A stretch of DNA of 64,000 nucleotides from Brachyspira aalborgi (GTDB lineage: Bacteria > Spirochaetota > Brachyspiria > Brachyspirales > Brachyspiraceae), in the NCBI RefSeq assembly GCF_008016455.1, contig NZ_SAXU01000001.1, positions 2,396,649 through 2,460,648 on the forward strand, in the 5' to 3' direction. The translations under genes were made by a program, and so were the position numbers. This document shows positions 26,566 through 35,857 of the stretch, in pieces. The notes under the pieces were generated by a model, which searched no databases, was not told where the DNA came from, and worked only from the letters and a program-made list of their open reading frames with translations. Positions within the stretch are counted from its first letter, which is position 1, and every line of letters begins with the position of its first letter.

Positions 26566-27762
26566 ATGGCTACAGCTAAAAAGAAAGAAAATACTGAAAT
26601 AAAAAAAGACGGTAAAAATGAAGCTATAGATGCGATTACCGACCAAATAAATAAGAAATATGGACCAGGTTCTTTTATGCGACTTGGCAGCAATAAAACC
26701 GTTAATGTAGATGTTATATCAACGGGAGCTTTAACTTTAGACCATGCGCTTGGAGTTGGCGGAATACCGAGAGGAAGAATAACGGAAATATACGGACATG
26801 AAGCTTCGGGAAAAACTACGCTTACTCTTCATATAATAGCGGAAGCTCAAAAGGCTGGAGGATATGCGGCATTTATAGACGCAGAACATGCTTTAGACCC
26901 GACTTATGCAAGCGCTTTGGGAGTCGATATTGATAATTTATATATTTCGCAGCCAAACTCTGGAGAAGAGGCTTTAGAAATACTTGAAAAAGTTGTTTCT
27001 TCTACAGCTTTTGATATAGTCGTTGTCGATTCGGTTGCGGCTTTAGTTTCAAGAGCGGAACTTGCAGGAGATATTGGAGATGCTCATATTGCTTTACAAG
27101 CTCGTTTAATGAGTCACGCTTTAAGAAAATTAACGGCAATAATAAGCAATACAAATACCGCGGTAATATTTATTAATCAATTAAGGCAGAATATAGCGAC
27201 TACGGGATATGGCGCTGGACCAACAGAAACTACTACGGGCGGAAAGGCTTTAAAATTTTATTCTTCCGTTAGACTCGACATTAGAAGGACGGAATGGATA
27301 AAGAAAGGAGACGAAACGATTGGGCATAAAGTAAAAATTAAAGTTGTAAAAAATAAATTGTCCGCTCCTTTTAAGGTTGTCAATTTGGAAATTATATTTG
27401 GGCATGGAATTTCTACCGAAGGTTTATTAATCGATTTGGCAATGGAAGCGAAAATTATAACAAGAAGCGGCGCTTGGTTTTATTATAATGGAGAACAAAT
27501 AGCGCAAGGAAAAGAAAAGGTTAGAGAAATACTTGCATCCGACACTAAAATGAGATTAGAACTTGAAATACAAATAAGAGAAAATTTAAATATGGGCGGA
27601 ATCGATAAAGTAAAAGAAGAGCTTAACGAATATTTGGAAAGTCAAAAAAACAAAGACGATAAAACCGTTAAAGGCGATAAAAAAGAAGACAGCGATTTAA
27701 ATAAAAATCCTATTTCAAATAAAGATGATACAAGCGATTTATTGATTAAAACAGTAGAATAA
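26566..27762 (+). CDS. recA: Recombinase A
   Basis: 398 residues, slightly longer than usual because of a ~50-residue acidic/lysine tail. Walker [10 protein letters not shown] near 77 (GPESSGKTT in E. coli), Walker [13 protein letters not shown] near 150, the L2 region [33 protein letters not shown] near 205-235, and the C-terminal [17 protein letters not shown]. RecA forms filaments on single-stranded DNA for homologous recombination and triggers LexA self-cleavage. Monocistronic: own promoter and a terminator at 27786-27832. Confidence 0.98.
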   Translation: MATAKKKENTEIKKDGKNEAIDAITDQINKKYGPGSFMRLGSNKTVNVDVISTGALTLDHALGVGGIPRGRITEIYGHEASGKTTLTLHIIAEAQKAGGYAAFIDAEHALDPTYASALGVDIDNLYISQPNSGEEALEILEKVVSSTAFDIVVVDSVAALVSRAELAGDIGDAHIALQARLMSHALRKLTAIISNTNTAVIFINQLRQNIATTGYGAGPTETTTGGKALKFYSSVRLDIRRTEWIKKGDETIGHKVKIKVVKNKLSAPFKVVNLEIIFGHGISTEGLLIDLAMEAKIITRSGAWFYYNGEQIAQGKEKVREILASDTKMRLELEIQIRENLNMGGIDKVKEELNEYLESQKNKDDKTVKGDKKEDSDLNKNPISNKDDTSDLLIKTVE

Positions 27763-27785
27763 TTTAATTAAAAATTAATTTGGAT

Positions 27786-27832
27786 TACTTCGTTATTTAA
27801 ATAATTTAAATAGAAATTAACGAGGTATTTTT
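27786..27832 (+). terminator. Terminator after recA
   Basis: TACTTCGTTA and TAACGAGGTA pair over 10 bp (one G-T), then a T run. Confidence 0.75.
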
Positions 27833-27874
27833 GTGAAAGTAATTTATAGTTTTATGATATGAAAGGAGTATAAA

Positions 27875-28660
27875 ATGAAAATACTAAAAAACATATTTTT
27901 AATAATATTTATATTTCCCTGCGTAGCTTTCTCTGTTAACCTTGAAATTTCTTTTGGCGGAGGAGTAGGCGGTTCTATGGAGTTTAGCTATACTGAAGGA
28001 CTTGATACTATTCCAAGCGAAAATGGAAGTAGACTAGACAGCGGACTTTATGCAAACGCCTTTTTAGATATAGGTGCTAATTTTGATATTAAGAATATGG
28101 GAGCTTTAAATAGCGTAAGTATTCTATTTGAAACGGGATACAATTATTATATGAGATATAGGACACAATATAAAGATGAAGATATAGCTAAATATGAACA
28201 TTTGGCTGAATATAAAGATATTTTTCATTACCATAATTTAATATTGGGGATATTGCCTAAACTCAATTTTAATAACGGTATATCTTTCGGGATAGGCGCT
28301 GGTGTTTTTCTACCGCTATATAGCGCAGTAAAACACAAAGGAAAAAATAATATATGGGGAGAAGAAATAACGACAGGATTGGGAAAATATGTAGGTATAA
28401 ATGAATTCGATTTTAAGAAAGTATCCTATATGTATAAAGTTCCCATAATGCCATATATAAAATTAAATTTTGAGAAAAATTTCTATATGTCGGAGCTTTG
28501 GGCTTTTAAGATTGGAGCAAATTTACTTTATAATTTTGGTATGGAATTCGATATGGATAAATTGAAATCTGACACTAATATATATGGATACGATAAATAT
28601 AAATTTTCTTCATTAGTTTTTGAGTTGTTTTTTGGTTTCGGTTTTGGACGCCCTAAATAA
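27875..28660 (+). CDS. Outer-membrane beta-barrel protein
   Basis: 261 residues. Signal peptide ending CVAFSV (about 20), then barrel strands: LEISFGGGVGGSMEFSYT, ALNSVSILFETGYNYYM, GILPKLNFNNGISFGIGAGV, and a C-terminal FELFFGFGFGRPK. It shares layout and end motif with the gene at 3044 and is probably a paralog. AAAGGAG ribosome site. It directly abuts the truncated ECF ATPase gene that follows, in the place where the missing N-terminal half of that ATPase would have been, so the region was rearranged. Confidence 0.8.
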   Translation: MKILKNIFLIIFIFPCVAFSVNLEISFGGGVGGSMEFSYTEGLDTIPSENGSRLDSGLYANAFLDIGANFDIKNMGALNSVSILFETGYNYYMRYRTQYKDEDIAKYEHLAEYKDIFHYHNLILGILPKLNFNNGISFGIGAGVFLPLYSAVKHKGKNNIWGEEITTGLGKYVGINEFDFKKVSYMYKVPIMPYIKLNFEKNFYMSELWAFKIGANLLYNFGMEFDMDKLKSDTNIYGYDKYKFSSLVFELFFGFGFGRPK

Positions 28661-29221
28661 ATTTTTTTTAATAATACGGTTGAAGAAGAGATAACTTTTA
28701 ACTTAAAAAGAAACAAAGTTAATAACGAAGAGATAAAAATTAAATTAAACGAAATACTTGAAAAATGAGGAATTGACAAAAAACTATTGAACGCGTCTCC
28801 GTTTGAAATTAGCGGCGGACAAAAAAGAATGATAGCGTTAGCATCAGTTTTTATATCGTCTCCTAAAATATTATTTTTAGACGAACCTACGGCTGGGCTT
28901 GATTTTGAAAGTAAAAAAATATTTATGTCTTCGTTAAAAAGTCTTAATAAAAATTTTAAACTAACTATAATACAATCCTCGCATATATTGGAAGATATAA
29001 TAGAATATGGAGATACGGTTTTAATATTGAATAAAAATAAAAAATTTATAAACGGAAATCCAAGAGATTTGCTATTTTCTAAAGAAACGCTAAATAATTA
29101 CGGACTTAAAGAACCCGAAATTTATAAATACATTGAAGAGTTAAAAAAATTTGGCGTAAAGAATATAGATAATATAAAAACTAATAGCGAATTAATAAAA
29201 AAATTATTTTATAATAATTAA
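28661..29221 (+). pseudogene. Truncated ECF-type ABC ATPase (EcfA remnant)
   Basis: The frame reads IFFNNTVEEEITFNL from 28661, meets TGA at 28766-28768, and continues GIDKKLLNASPFEISGGQKR to the end. The C-terminal half has the ABC signature ISGGQKRMIALA, Walker B ILFLDEPTAGLD and the H-loop (SSH), matching energy-coupling ATPases (EcfA/CbiO). The N-terminal half with Walker A and the Q-loop is missing, replaced by the beta-barrel gene. Without Walker A the 144-residue product from TTG 28787 could not bind ATP normally. It is followed 12 nt later by an intact ecfT gene, so it is the relic of an ecfA-ecfT pair. Confidence 0.85.
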
Positions 29222-29233
29222 AGAGTATAGATT

Positions 29234-29950
29234 ATGATTAATAAAAAATTTGACCCAAGAACTATTTTTTTATCGACTTTATTTTTAACAATATCTTTGA
29301 TTATAATGAATAATATTATTCAAACTTTATTTTGTTTTATAGCTATTTTAATTCATATAATTTTAGTCGGCGTAAAAGTTAAAAATTTAATAAAAATATT
29401 TTTTGCTTCTATATGGTTATTGCTTTCAATTATTTTAATAAATTATTTTTTTATAAATAAAGATATTAATTATATAACTAATTCAATTTTTAGATTTTTT
29501 GGAATTATTATTTTAGCCTCCGCAATGCTTTCGTCTATGGATATTATGGATATAGGTTTTGCAGTAGAAAAAATATTTTATCCGTTTAAATATTTTAAAA
29601 TACCTATAGAAAATATAAGCGTAATAATAGCTTTATCATTAAAATTTATTCCGTTAATAAAAGACGAGGCTTTAAGAATACAAAAAGCTCAAAAAGCTAG
29701 AGGTTTAGATTATAATTTAATGTCCGTTAAAGAAAAAATATATAATATAACAAATCTATTTATACCTATAGTTGTGTCTTCTATTCAGTCTTCCGTAAAA
29801 ACGGCAATCGCTATGGAAATTAGAGGATATGGAGCGCCTTATAAAAAAACGAGATTATACGAATCTTATATAACTATAAAAGATTTATTATATATTATTT
29901 TTAATATTATATTCTTAATATTTATAATTTTGATAAGATTTAAATTTTAA
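29234..29950 (+). CDS. ecfT: ECF transporter T component (EcfT/CbiQ)
   Basis: 238 residues with five to six membrane helices and the two cytoplasmic Ala-Arg-Gly type motifs that dock to the ATPases: KAQKARGLD near 150 and MEIRGYGAP near 197. EcfT couples ATP hydrolysis by EcfA to vitamin or metal-binding S subunits. Its neighbour ATPase is broken, and no S component is visible. It must either use ATPases encoded elsewhere or be a decaying leftover. The frame itself is intact. Confidence 0.85.
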   Translation: MINKKFDPRTIFLSTLFLTISLIIMNNIIQTLFCFIAILIHIILVGVKVKNLIKIFFASIWLLLSIILINYFFINKDINYITNSIFRFFGIIILASAMLSSMDIMDIGFAVEKIFYPFKYFKIPIENISVIIALSLKFIPLIKDEALRIQKAQKARGLDYNLMSVKEKIYNITNLFIPIVVSSIQSSVKTAIAMEIRGYGAPYKKTRLYESYITIKDLLYIIFNIIFLIFIILIRFKF

Positions 29951-29990
29951 TATTATAAATAAATAATATGTAAATTTGAAATAATTTGAC

Positions 29991-30019
29991 TTGACAATTT
30001 AGTAATATTGCATTATACT
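29991..30019 (+). promoter_or_regulatory. Promoter of the TPR/GreA-N-like operon
   Basis: TTGACA 29991-29996, 17 nt, TATACT 30014-30019; an almost ideal sigma-70 promoter. Confidence 0.8.
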
Positions 30020-30079
30020 ATAATCATTGCCCGCGTATCTTTACGATTTTTATTTTGAGGAGCAGTTTATTTAAACCGT

Positions 30080-31063
30080 ATGAATGAGGAATTCTTTTCA
30101 AGAAAAGAATCTGTTAAAGATATTTTCTTTATGATAGAAGGTAAGTTGAAAAAAGGCTTATTTAAAGAGTCTATGGAAGACTTTGACAGAATAATGGCTA
30201 TGGATTTTGAGTATGCCGATTTGTATGAGAATATCTCATGCGTAAAATTTTGGATAAATAGGCTTGATATTTTAAATAAAAAACTTAAAGAAGATTGGGC
30301 AGAATATTGTAAATTTTTAGATTCTTCTTATAAGAAATTTTGTATTTTTATAAGAGATAAAGATTATAAAGGCGATTTAATATCGATAAAGGCTATTCAT
30401 TATTTTGTATATAATAGAATAATAGAATTAATAATGAATAAAAGTCCCGAAGATATTAACGGAAAGGATGAGTTGCATTTACTTGCAAATGCGTTTATAG
30501 AATTGGAGGATTATTCCAAAGGCTTAAAGGCTTATGAATATTTGAATACTATAGAACCTTATAATTCAAATACTTTAGGCTTTATCGCTGAAATTAATCA
30601 TAAATTGGGAGATGAAAAAAAAGCTAAAATGTATATTAGAGAGGCTTTGTTTTATGGACCTCAAAATATAGAATTTGAAAAAATTACAATAGAAGCCGTT
30701 AGAGAAATTAGAGATATAATAATAAAAAGAGGAATTCATAACGGAAGTCAAGAAGAAATTATAAGTTGGATGAGCGCTTATGGCGAACTTATGAATATAT
30801 TAGATATAAAAAAGGAATTAAGCAGAGAAGAGGAAATTGAATTAAGAAAAAATATTTCAAGACTTGAAGCGGATTATAGAAAATTTAAATTGAGAGATAA
30901 AACCGCTCCAAAACTTTTATCTTCATACGCTTTCCTTACAGCCTGCCTTATAATGAGGCATAATAGTTCGGATAGGGAAGAGATAGAAATTTTAGCAAGA
31001 AAAATGGCGGCTATAGACGAAGATTTATTAAGATATTATATAAATAAATTAGAAAAGAGGTAA
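30080..31063 (+). CDS. TPR-like protein, uncharacterised
   Basis: 327 residues, cytoplasmic and rich in helices. TPR-like segments: LLANAFIELEDYSKGLKAYEYLNTIEPYN near 135 and TLGFIAEINHKLGDEKKAKMYIREALFYGPQN near 168. No enzymatic motif. GAGGAG lies 18 nt upstream of ATG 30080, further than usual; no alternative in-frame start is available between the two. The next gene follows after 4 nt, so the two likely act together. Confidence 0.7.
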   Translation: MNEEFFSRKESVKDIFFMIEGKLKKGLFKESMEDFDRIMAMDFEYADLYENISCVKFWINRLDILNKKLKEDWAEYCKFLDSSYKKFCIFIRDKDYKGDLISIKAIHYFVYNRIIELIMNKSPEDINGKDELHLLANAFIELEDYSKGLKAYEYLNTIEPYNSNTLGFIAEINHKLGDEKKAKMYIREALFYGPQNIEFEKITIEAVREIRDIIIKRGIHNGSQEEIISWMSAYGELMNILDIKKELSREEEIELRKNISRLEADYRKFKLRDKTAPKLLSSYAFLTACLIMRHNSSDREEIEILARKMAAIDEDLLRYYINKLEKR

Positions 31064-31067
31064 AACT

Positions 31068-33269
31068 ATGTCAGAAGCTTTAGAAAAATTAGAAAACACT
31101 TTTACAGAAGAAACTTTTACAAGAAAACCTTTATTAAATTATACGATTAAATACTTTACGGATTTAAGCGGAATAATAAACGATATTAACGATAAAAACG
31201 AAATTAACTCCGCTATAGATACGGCAAAAACGCAGCTTGAAAAAAATCAGCAGCATATATCCGCTTTATATTCAATCGGATTTTTAAATTTGAAAATTGA
31301 AAATTATTCGGATATGCATTTGGATAAACTTTTAGGTATTTTTAAGAATGCAAAAAAATGGAATATTGTAGAATATATAGCACAAAAAATTGTGGACGAA
31401 TATTACGAGAGCGATTACGCTTTAAGATATTTGGCAAATTATTATCAAATTTCAAATAGAGAAACGGATGCCGTTGAAGTTTGGGAAAGATTAATAAAAT
31501 TCGACACTTCAAATCCAGAACTTCCAGAAAAAATAGCGCATATTAAAGAAACCGCGGGAGATATAAATAGCGCAGTTCATTATTATAAAATAGCTTTTGA
31601 AAGAAATCTTATAAGAAAGAGAAATAACGCCGAAAGCAATATTAAAAAAGTTTTGGAATACGAACCTGACAATTATAATTATTTGCTAAAATACGAATCT
31701 TCTTTGTATGAACTTGTTGACGCTAATATTATGATTGATGTTTGGAAGATAATATTTTTCTATTATTTTGAAAATGCAAGATATGACGAAGCTTTGAAAA
31801 CTATTAAAAATCTTCTTAATTATGAGCAGTCAATAGTCGCTCAAAATAATAAAAAAGCAAAATTTTTCAGACATAGATTAGTCGATGTTTATAAAGCTTT
31901 ACATCCTAATCATTCGTTTTTTGAAAAAATAGAGGAAATTTCCGCTATAACCAATGTAAATAAACCTCCAAAATCTTGCATTGAAATTTTTGAAAAATAT
32001 ATTCAATACGATGTTGGCAAATATGTTATTCATAGAAATTTTGGCGTTGGAAAAATTAAAGCTATAACTATAGACGAACTTAAAATAAAATTCGTTTCGC
32101 AGGAAGAAGAAAGAAAAATGACTTTTGATATGGCTATTCAATCTCTTACTACTTTGCCTGAAGACGATATAAATGTTTATAAGGCGTATAAACTTAACGA
32201 ATTAAAAAAGATTGCAGAAGAAAATCCTACAGAATTTTTAACTATAATTTTAAAATATAGAAAAACTATAAGCGCAAAAGATTTGAAACAAGAATTAACT
32301 TCTACTCCTAATACTGTTATAAAAGAAGCTTCATATTCTAAATGGCTTGAATCGGCAAAAAAATCCGTTCGCGCTTCTACTACCGTAAAATTCGATAAAA
32401 ATACTTTCTTGTATAATGAACAAGCGGAAACTTACGATGCCGAGAGTTTGGCTAAATTTAATAAGACGGAAAACTTCTTTGAAAGATATCAAATATACAT
32501 GGAATATTTGGTATATACTCCAAATTTAAACTCCGAAGAAGCGAAAGAAATGCATGATTATTTTGTTAATATGGCAAAAAATAAAAATGCGGAAAATGAC
32601 GCAAAAATAGTAAGCGCTATATACTTAAAAATATCGGGCAATAATGAAAAAGATATTCCTTCGCTTTCCGATATGATTAAAAATATTAGCGATTATACGC
32701 ATATATACGAAATTTTGCCTTCTTCAATTTATAGAAATAAATTTCTTGATGCGATTGAGGAAGGAAAAAAAGACGAATATTACGATATTATATTAAAAAT
32801 ATTATATTCTCCGCAAGTGAAAAATCATTATTTAATCGTAAATAAATTATTTGAAGATAATAAAACCGATATATTATCAAAAACTATAGACGATATATTT
32901 TTGCATTATAGAGAATATCCCGAATCTTTCGTTTATTTTGCTCAAAAGATTCTTGACGGCGAATATTCCGATAAAAATGAAATTAATATAAATAAAAACG
33001 CTTTAATGATAGGTTTATTAAGCGTAATATCATATTTGTCAAAAATGCTAGACAATAAAGAAACTGCAGTTCAAGGCAGAAAACTTTTGAAAACTGTTTA
33101 CGAGCTTGTATTTGATAAAAATTATCTTTTGAAATTTATAGAAACCGAATCGGAAGAGGATGTAAAAATTATATTTAGCGAGTTTCAAAAACTTGTTAAT
33201 TTGGAACAACATTATAAAACCGATATTATATCCGCCGTTATTAAAAGGTTTCCTAATTGGAAGATATAA
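31068..33269 (+). CDS. Large protein like the N-terminal part of spirochete GreA
   Basis: 733 residues. N-terminal ~300 residues are helical repeats (TPR-like: YALRYLANYYQISNRETDAVEVWERLIKFD). Around 310-365 is a small beta domain, VGKYVIHRNFGVGKIKAITIDELKIKF followed by MTFDMAIQSLTTLPEDD. This layout recalls the long N-terminal extension of GreA proteins in Treponema and Borrelia, which also have a CarD-like RNA polymerase-interacting patch. Here the chain ends VIKRFPNWKI without the GreA coiled coil or C-terminal domain. It might be a paralog that keeps only the polymerase-binding part. The identification is from memory of the family and is tentative. Confidence 0.5.
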   Translation: MSEALEKLENTFTEETFTRKPLLNYTIKYFTDLSGIINDINDKNEINSAIDTAKTQLEKNQQHISALYSIGFLNLKIENYSDMHLDKLLGIFKNAKKWNIVEYIAQKIVDEYYESDYALRYLANYYQISNRETDAVEVWERLIKFDTSNPELPEKIAHIKETAGDINSAVHYYKIAFERNLIRKRNNAESNIKKVLEYEPDNYNYLLKYESSLYELVDANIMIDVWKIIFFYYFENARYDEALKTIKNLLNYEQSIVAQNNKKAKFFRHRLVDVYKALHPNHSFFEKIEEISAITNVNKPPKSCIEIFEKYIQYDVGKYVIHRNFGVGKIKAITIDELKIKFVSQEEERKMTFDMAIQSLTTLPEDDINVYKAYKLNELKKIAEENPTEFLTIILKYRKTISAKDLKQELTSTPNTVIKEASYSKWLESAKKSVRASTTVKFDKNTFLYNEQAETYDAESLAKFNKTENFFERYQIYMEYLVYTPNLNSEEAKEMHDYFVNMAKNKNAENDAKIVSAIYLKISGNNEKDIPSLSDMIKNISDYTHIYEILPSSIYRNKFLDAIEEGKKDEYYDIILKILYSPQVKNHYLIVNKLFEDNKTDILSKTIDDIFLHYREYPESFVYFAQKILDGEYSDKNEININKNALMIGLLSVISYLSKMLDNKETAVQGRKLLKTVYELVFDKNYLLKFIETESEEDVKIIFSEFQKLVNLEQHYKTDIISAVIKRFPNWKI

Positions 33270-33367
33270 TTAATTTTGTAAAAGCGAATTTTATTATAAC
33301 GATAATACTAATTGTAGTAAAATAGAATAAATAGTATAATATCTTTCAGTTTATATTCGGAGAAATA

Positions 33368-34855
33368 ATGAATTTTAATTTAACTATTCCATACGAAAAT
33401 GAAATAAAAACCGAAGATAAAAATATAATACGAAAATTTATAATAAATAATATAAAAGAGTATGAAAATAATTCTTCAAAATTAACCGAGCTTATAATAG
33501 AAGCCATAACATCTTTAAACGCGGGAAAATCGAGAACCGACTTTATAGCCGAACAAGGTTTTTTTAAAAATCTTCTATATTCGATAACGGGACAAAATAA
33601 AAAAATAAGAGGCGAGATTGATTATAATTATGCGATTGTAAAAAATGCGTCCGTTAGAATGATAGAATATTTGGCGGGGCAGAATAAAATAACTTACGAA
33701 GGCTTGATTTATTTAAATAATAAACTTAATAATATCGAAAAAGATTTGGAAGAAGAGATTATAACTATATGCAAAAATATAAGAGAATCTTTTAATTATA
33801 TTTTAAATAAAATTAACGAAGAATCTAAAAGAATCGATTCTATAGAAAAGAAAGTTAATTTACTAGAGTTTAAAGCGAAAGCAAAATTGCTTGAATTTAA
33901 TAATATAAAATATTCGGATATGGACGAAATAGAAAAAATAATATGTTTAAGCGCGGATTTATTTTTAGAAACTTACAACTCAAATTTGTCCGATTTATTA
34001 AAAGAAAATATTTATATTATAAAATCTATACTTTTAGATTTCAATATCGATATAAATAAAAGCGTTAGAATTATAGATATATATTCAAAACTAATAGAAA
34101 AGCACGAGTTTATAGATAAATTATTTTTTAATGAAAATTATAATTATAATATTTCAGAATATATTATTCCAATATTGAGCGGAGCAAATAAAATAAAAAA
34201 ATTAAATAATGAAGAAAATTATATATTATCTTCGCTTAAAAATATTAATCATAATATAGACGATATAAAAATAAATTTAATAAACGAATACGGAATAAAT
34301 ATTTCAAACTTCGATTATAATTTTGAAATTAATAATTACGAATTAATAATAATGATAATAAACGAATTAAAAATGCTTTCAAATGAAAATAATAATTCTA
34401 TTGAAAATATAAGTTTAGAAGAAAGAGAAAAACTTATGCATAAATATTATTCTTCAAAACAATATATAAAAGCTATTATTGAATCGAATAATATTTTAAC
34501 AAAAGAAAAAAAGAATATTGAAGCGCATAATATAAAAACGGAAAGCATTTATAAACTTCTTATAAGCGAAATGAAAAATAATAATAAAGCGACTTATTAT
34601 AAAGATATTGCAAAAATATATTTGATAAGAGAAGATTACGATAACGCTTTTAAATATTTAAATAAATATTTTGATATTCATTCAAATAATAAAGATATAA
34701 ACAGATTAAAAAATAAATTAAAAGAACAGTGTAATAAAATAAAAAAATATAAAGAAAAAATCGATAAAAAAATTATTAAAGAAACTAATAAAGATAAAAA
34801 AGAATATTTGGAGTTTATAAACGATTTTTGGGCTTTATATTTAAATAAAATTTGA
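33368..34855 (+). CDS. Helical/coiled-coil protein, uncharacterised
   Basis: 495 residues, no signal or membrane segment. Residues about 60-110 (FIAEQGFFKNLLYSITGQNKKI) and a following NKITYEGLIYLNNKLNNIEKDL helix belong to a long coiled-coil region to about 170. The middle is Asn/Ile-rich helical. The C-terminal ~130 residues look like two TPR units (KYYSSKQYIKAIIESNNILTKEKKN; IAKIYLIREDYDNAFKYLNKY). I do not recognise a named family. It ends 12 nt before the patatin gene, so the two are likely one operon. Confidence 0.6.
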   Translation: MNFNLTIPYENEIKTEDKNIIRKFIINNIKEYENNSSKLTELIIEAITSLNAGKSRTDFIAEQGFFKNLLYSITGQNKKIRGEIDYNYAIVKNASVRMIEYLAGQNKITYEGLIYLNNKLNNIEKDLEEEIITICKNIRESFNYILNKINEESKRIDSIEKKVNLLEFKAKAKLLEFNNIKYSDMDEIEKIICLSADLFLETYNSNLSDLLKENIYIIKSILLDFNIDINKSVRIIDIYSKLIEKHEFIDKLFFNENYNYNISEYIIPILSGANKIKKLNNEENYILSSLKNINHNIDDIKINLINEYGINISNFDYNFEINNYELIIMIINELKMLSNENNNSIENISLEEREKLMHKYYSSKQYIKAIIESNNILTKEKKNIEAHNIKTESIYKLLISEMKNNNKATYYKDIAKIYLIREDYDNAFKYLNKYFDIHSNNKDINRLKNKLKEQCNKIKKYKEKIDKKIIKETNKDKKEYLEFINDFWALYLNKI

Positions 34856-34867
34856 TTTGGAGATTTT

Positions 34868-35770
34868 ATGTCAAAATTCGGCTTATCGCTTGCTGGAGGA
34901 GGCGGACTTGGAAGCTATCAAATTGGAGTTTGGAAAGCATTAAGAGAATACGAAATAGATAAAAGAATAAACGCATTATCGGGAACTTCGGTTGGAATTC
35001 TTAACGCTTGCTTAATCGCTCAAAACGATTACGATATAGCGGAATATATTTGGAAAAATGAAATTGAAAATAATATTCTCTCAAAGAAAAAAATGAGCAT
35101 GAAAAATAATTCTATATCTTCAAATGGAATTTTTACTAGAGAAGGGCTTCTTGAAATAATGGATAAATATTTGGATTTGGATATAATATCAAATTGTAAA
35201 TTTCCGATTTATGCGGCAGCGGTTAATTTAAAAACTATCGATGTAGTTTATTTTAAGTTAAACGGAAAAAGCCATTCTGAAATAAAAGAGATAATGATGG
35301 CGAGCAGCGCGATTCCAATTATATTTGGAAGACAAAAAATAGAAGGAATAAATTATGTCGATGGCGGAGTTGAAATTTTAAACGGAGACAATTTGCCGTT
35401 AAAACCTTTATATGATGAAGGATGCACTCAAATAATAGCGATAAGCATGTATAAAGAAACCGTTATAGAAAAAAACGATAAATGCAAAGTTTACGAAATT
35501 ATACCGAGTAAAAATTTGGGAGATTTTAGAACGGGTGCTATGGATTTTTCGCTTAAAGGAGCTAAAATTAGACTTGAAGAAGGCTATAAAGATACGATTA
35601 AAATATTAAAACCTATTTTTAAAATGGGAAAAATGCAAGCCAAATCTTTATTTTTAAATAAAAAAATGTATAGAGACGAAATTAAAAATGATATAAATAA
35701 AAAAGCGCTTAAAAATGAATTGCATAAAGCTATAGAAGATTTAAATATAAATAAAGAAAATTTTGAATAA
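34868..35770 (+). CDS. Patatin-like phospholipase (RssA type)
   Basis: 300 residues. Patatin motifs in order: oxyanion loop LAGGGGLGSYQIGV (about 9-22), nucleophile elbow GTSVG (Ser about 43), and Asp in YVDGGVEI (about 164-171). The dyad Ser-Asp is thus complete. Predicted lipid acyl hydrolase in the cytoplasm or at the membrane. The last ~60 residues are helical and basic. A TTTGGAG site precedes ATG. No secretion signal, unlike virulence patatins. Confidence 0.9.
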   Translation: MSKFGLSLAGGGGLGSYQIGVWKALREYEIDKRINALSGTSVGILNACLIAQNDYDIAEYIWKNEIENNILSKKKMSMKNNSISSNGIFTREGLLEIMDKYLDLDIISNCKFPIYAAAVNLKTIDVVYFKLNGKSHSEIKEIMMASSAIPIIFGRQKIEGINYVDGGVEILNGDNLPLKPLYDEGCTQIIAISMYKETVIEKNDKCKVYEIIPSKNLGDFRTGAMDFSLKGAKIRLEEGYKDTIKILKPIFKMGKMQAKSLFLNKKMYRDEIKNDINKKALKNELHKAIEDLNINKENFE

Positions 35771-35801
35771 ATTTTTTGTTTATTTAAAATTAAAAAAGTT
35801 T

Positions 35802-35839
35802 AAAAAAGCGCAGGGGCTTACCCTTTCGGATAAACCCCT
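35802..35839 (-). terminator. Terminator of the lipoprotein at 35858
   Basis: On the minus strand AGGGGTTTATCC pairs with GGGTAAGCCCCT (two mismatches) around GAAA, followed after GCGC by TTTTTT. Confidence 0.75.
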
Positions 35840-35857
35840 TAAAATTATATTCTCAAA

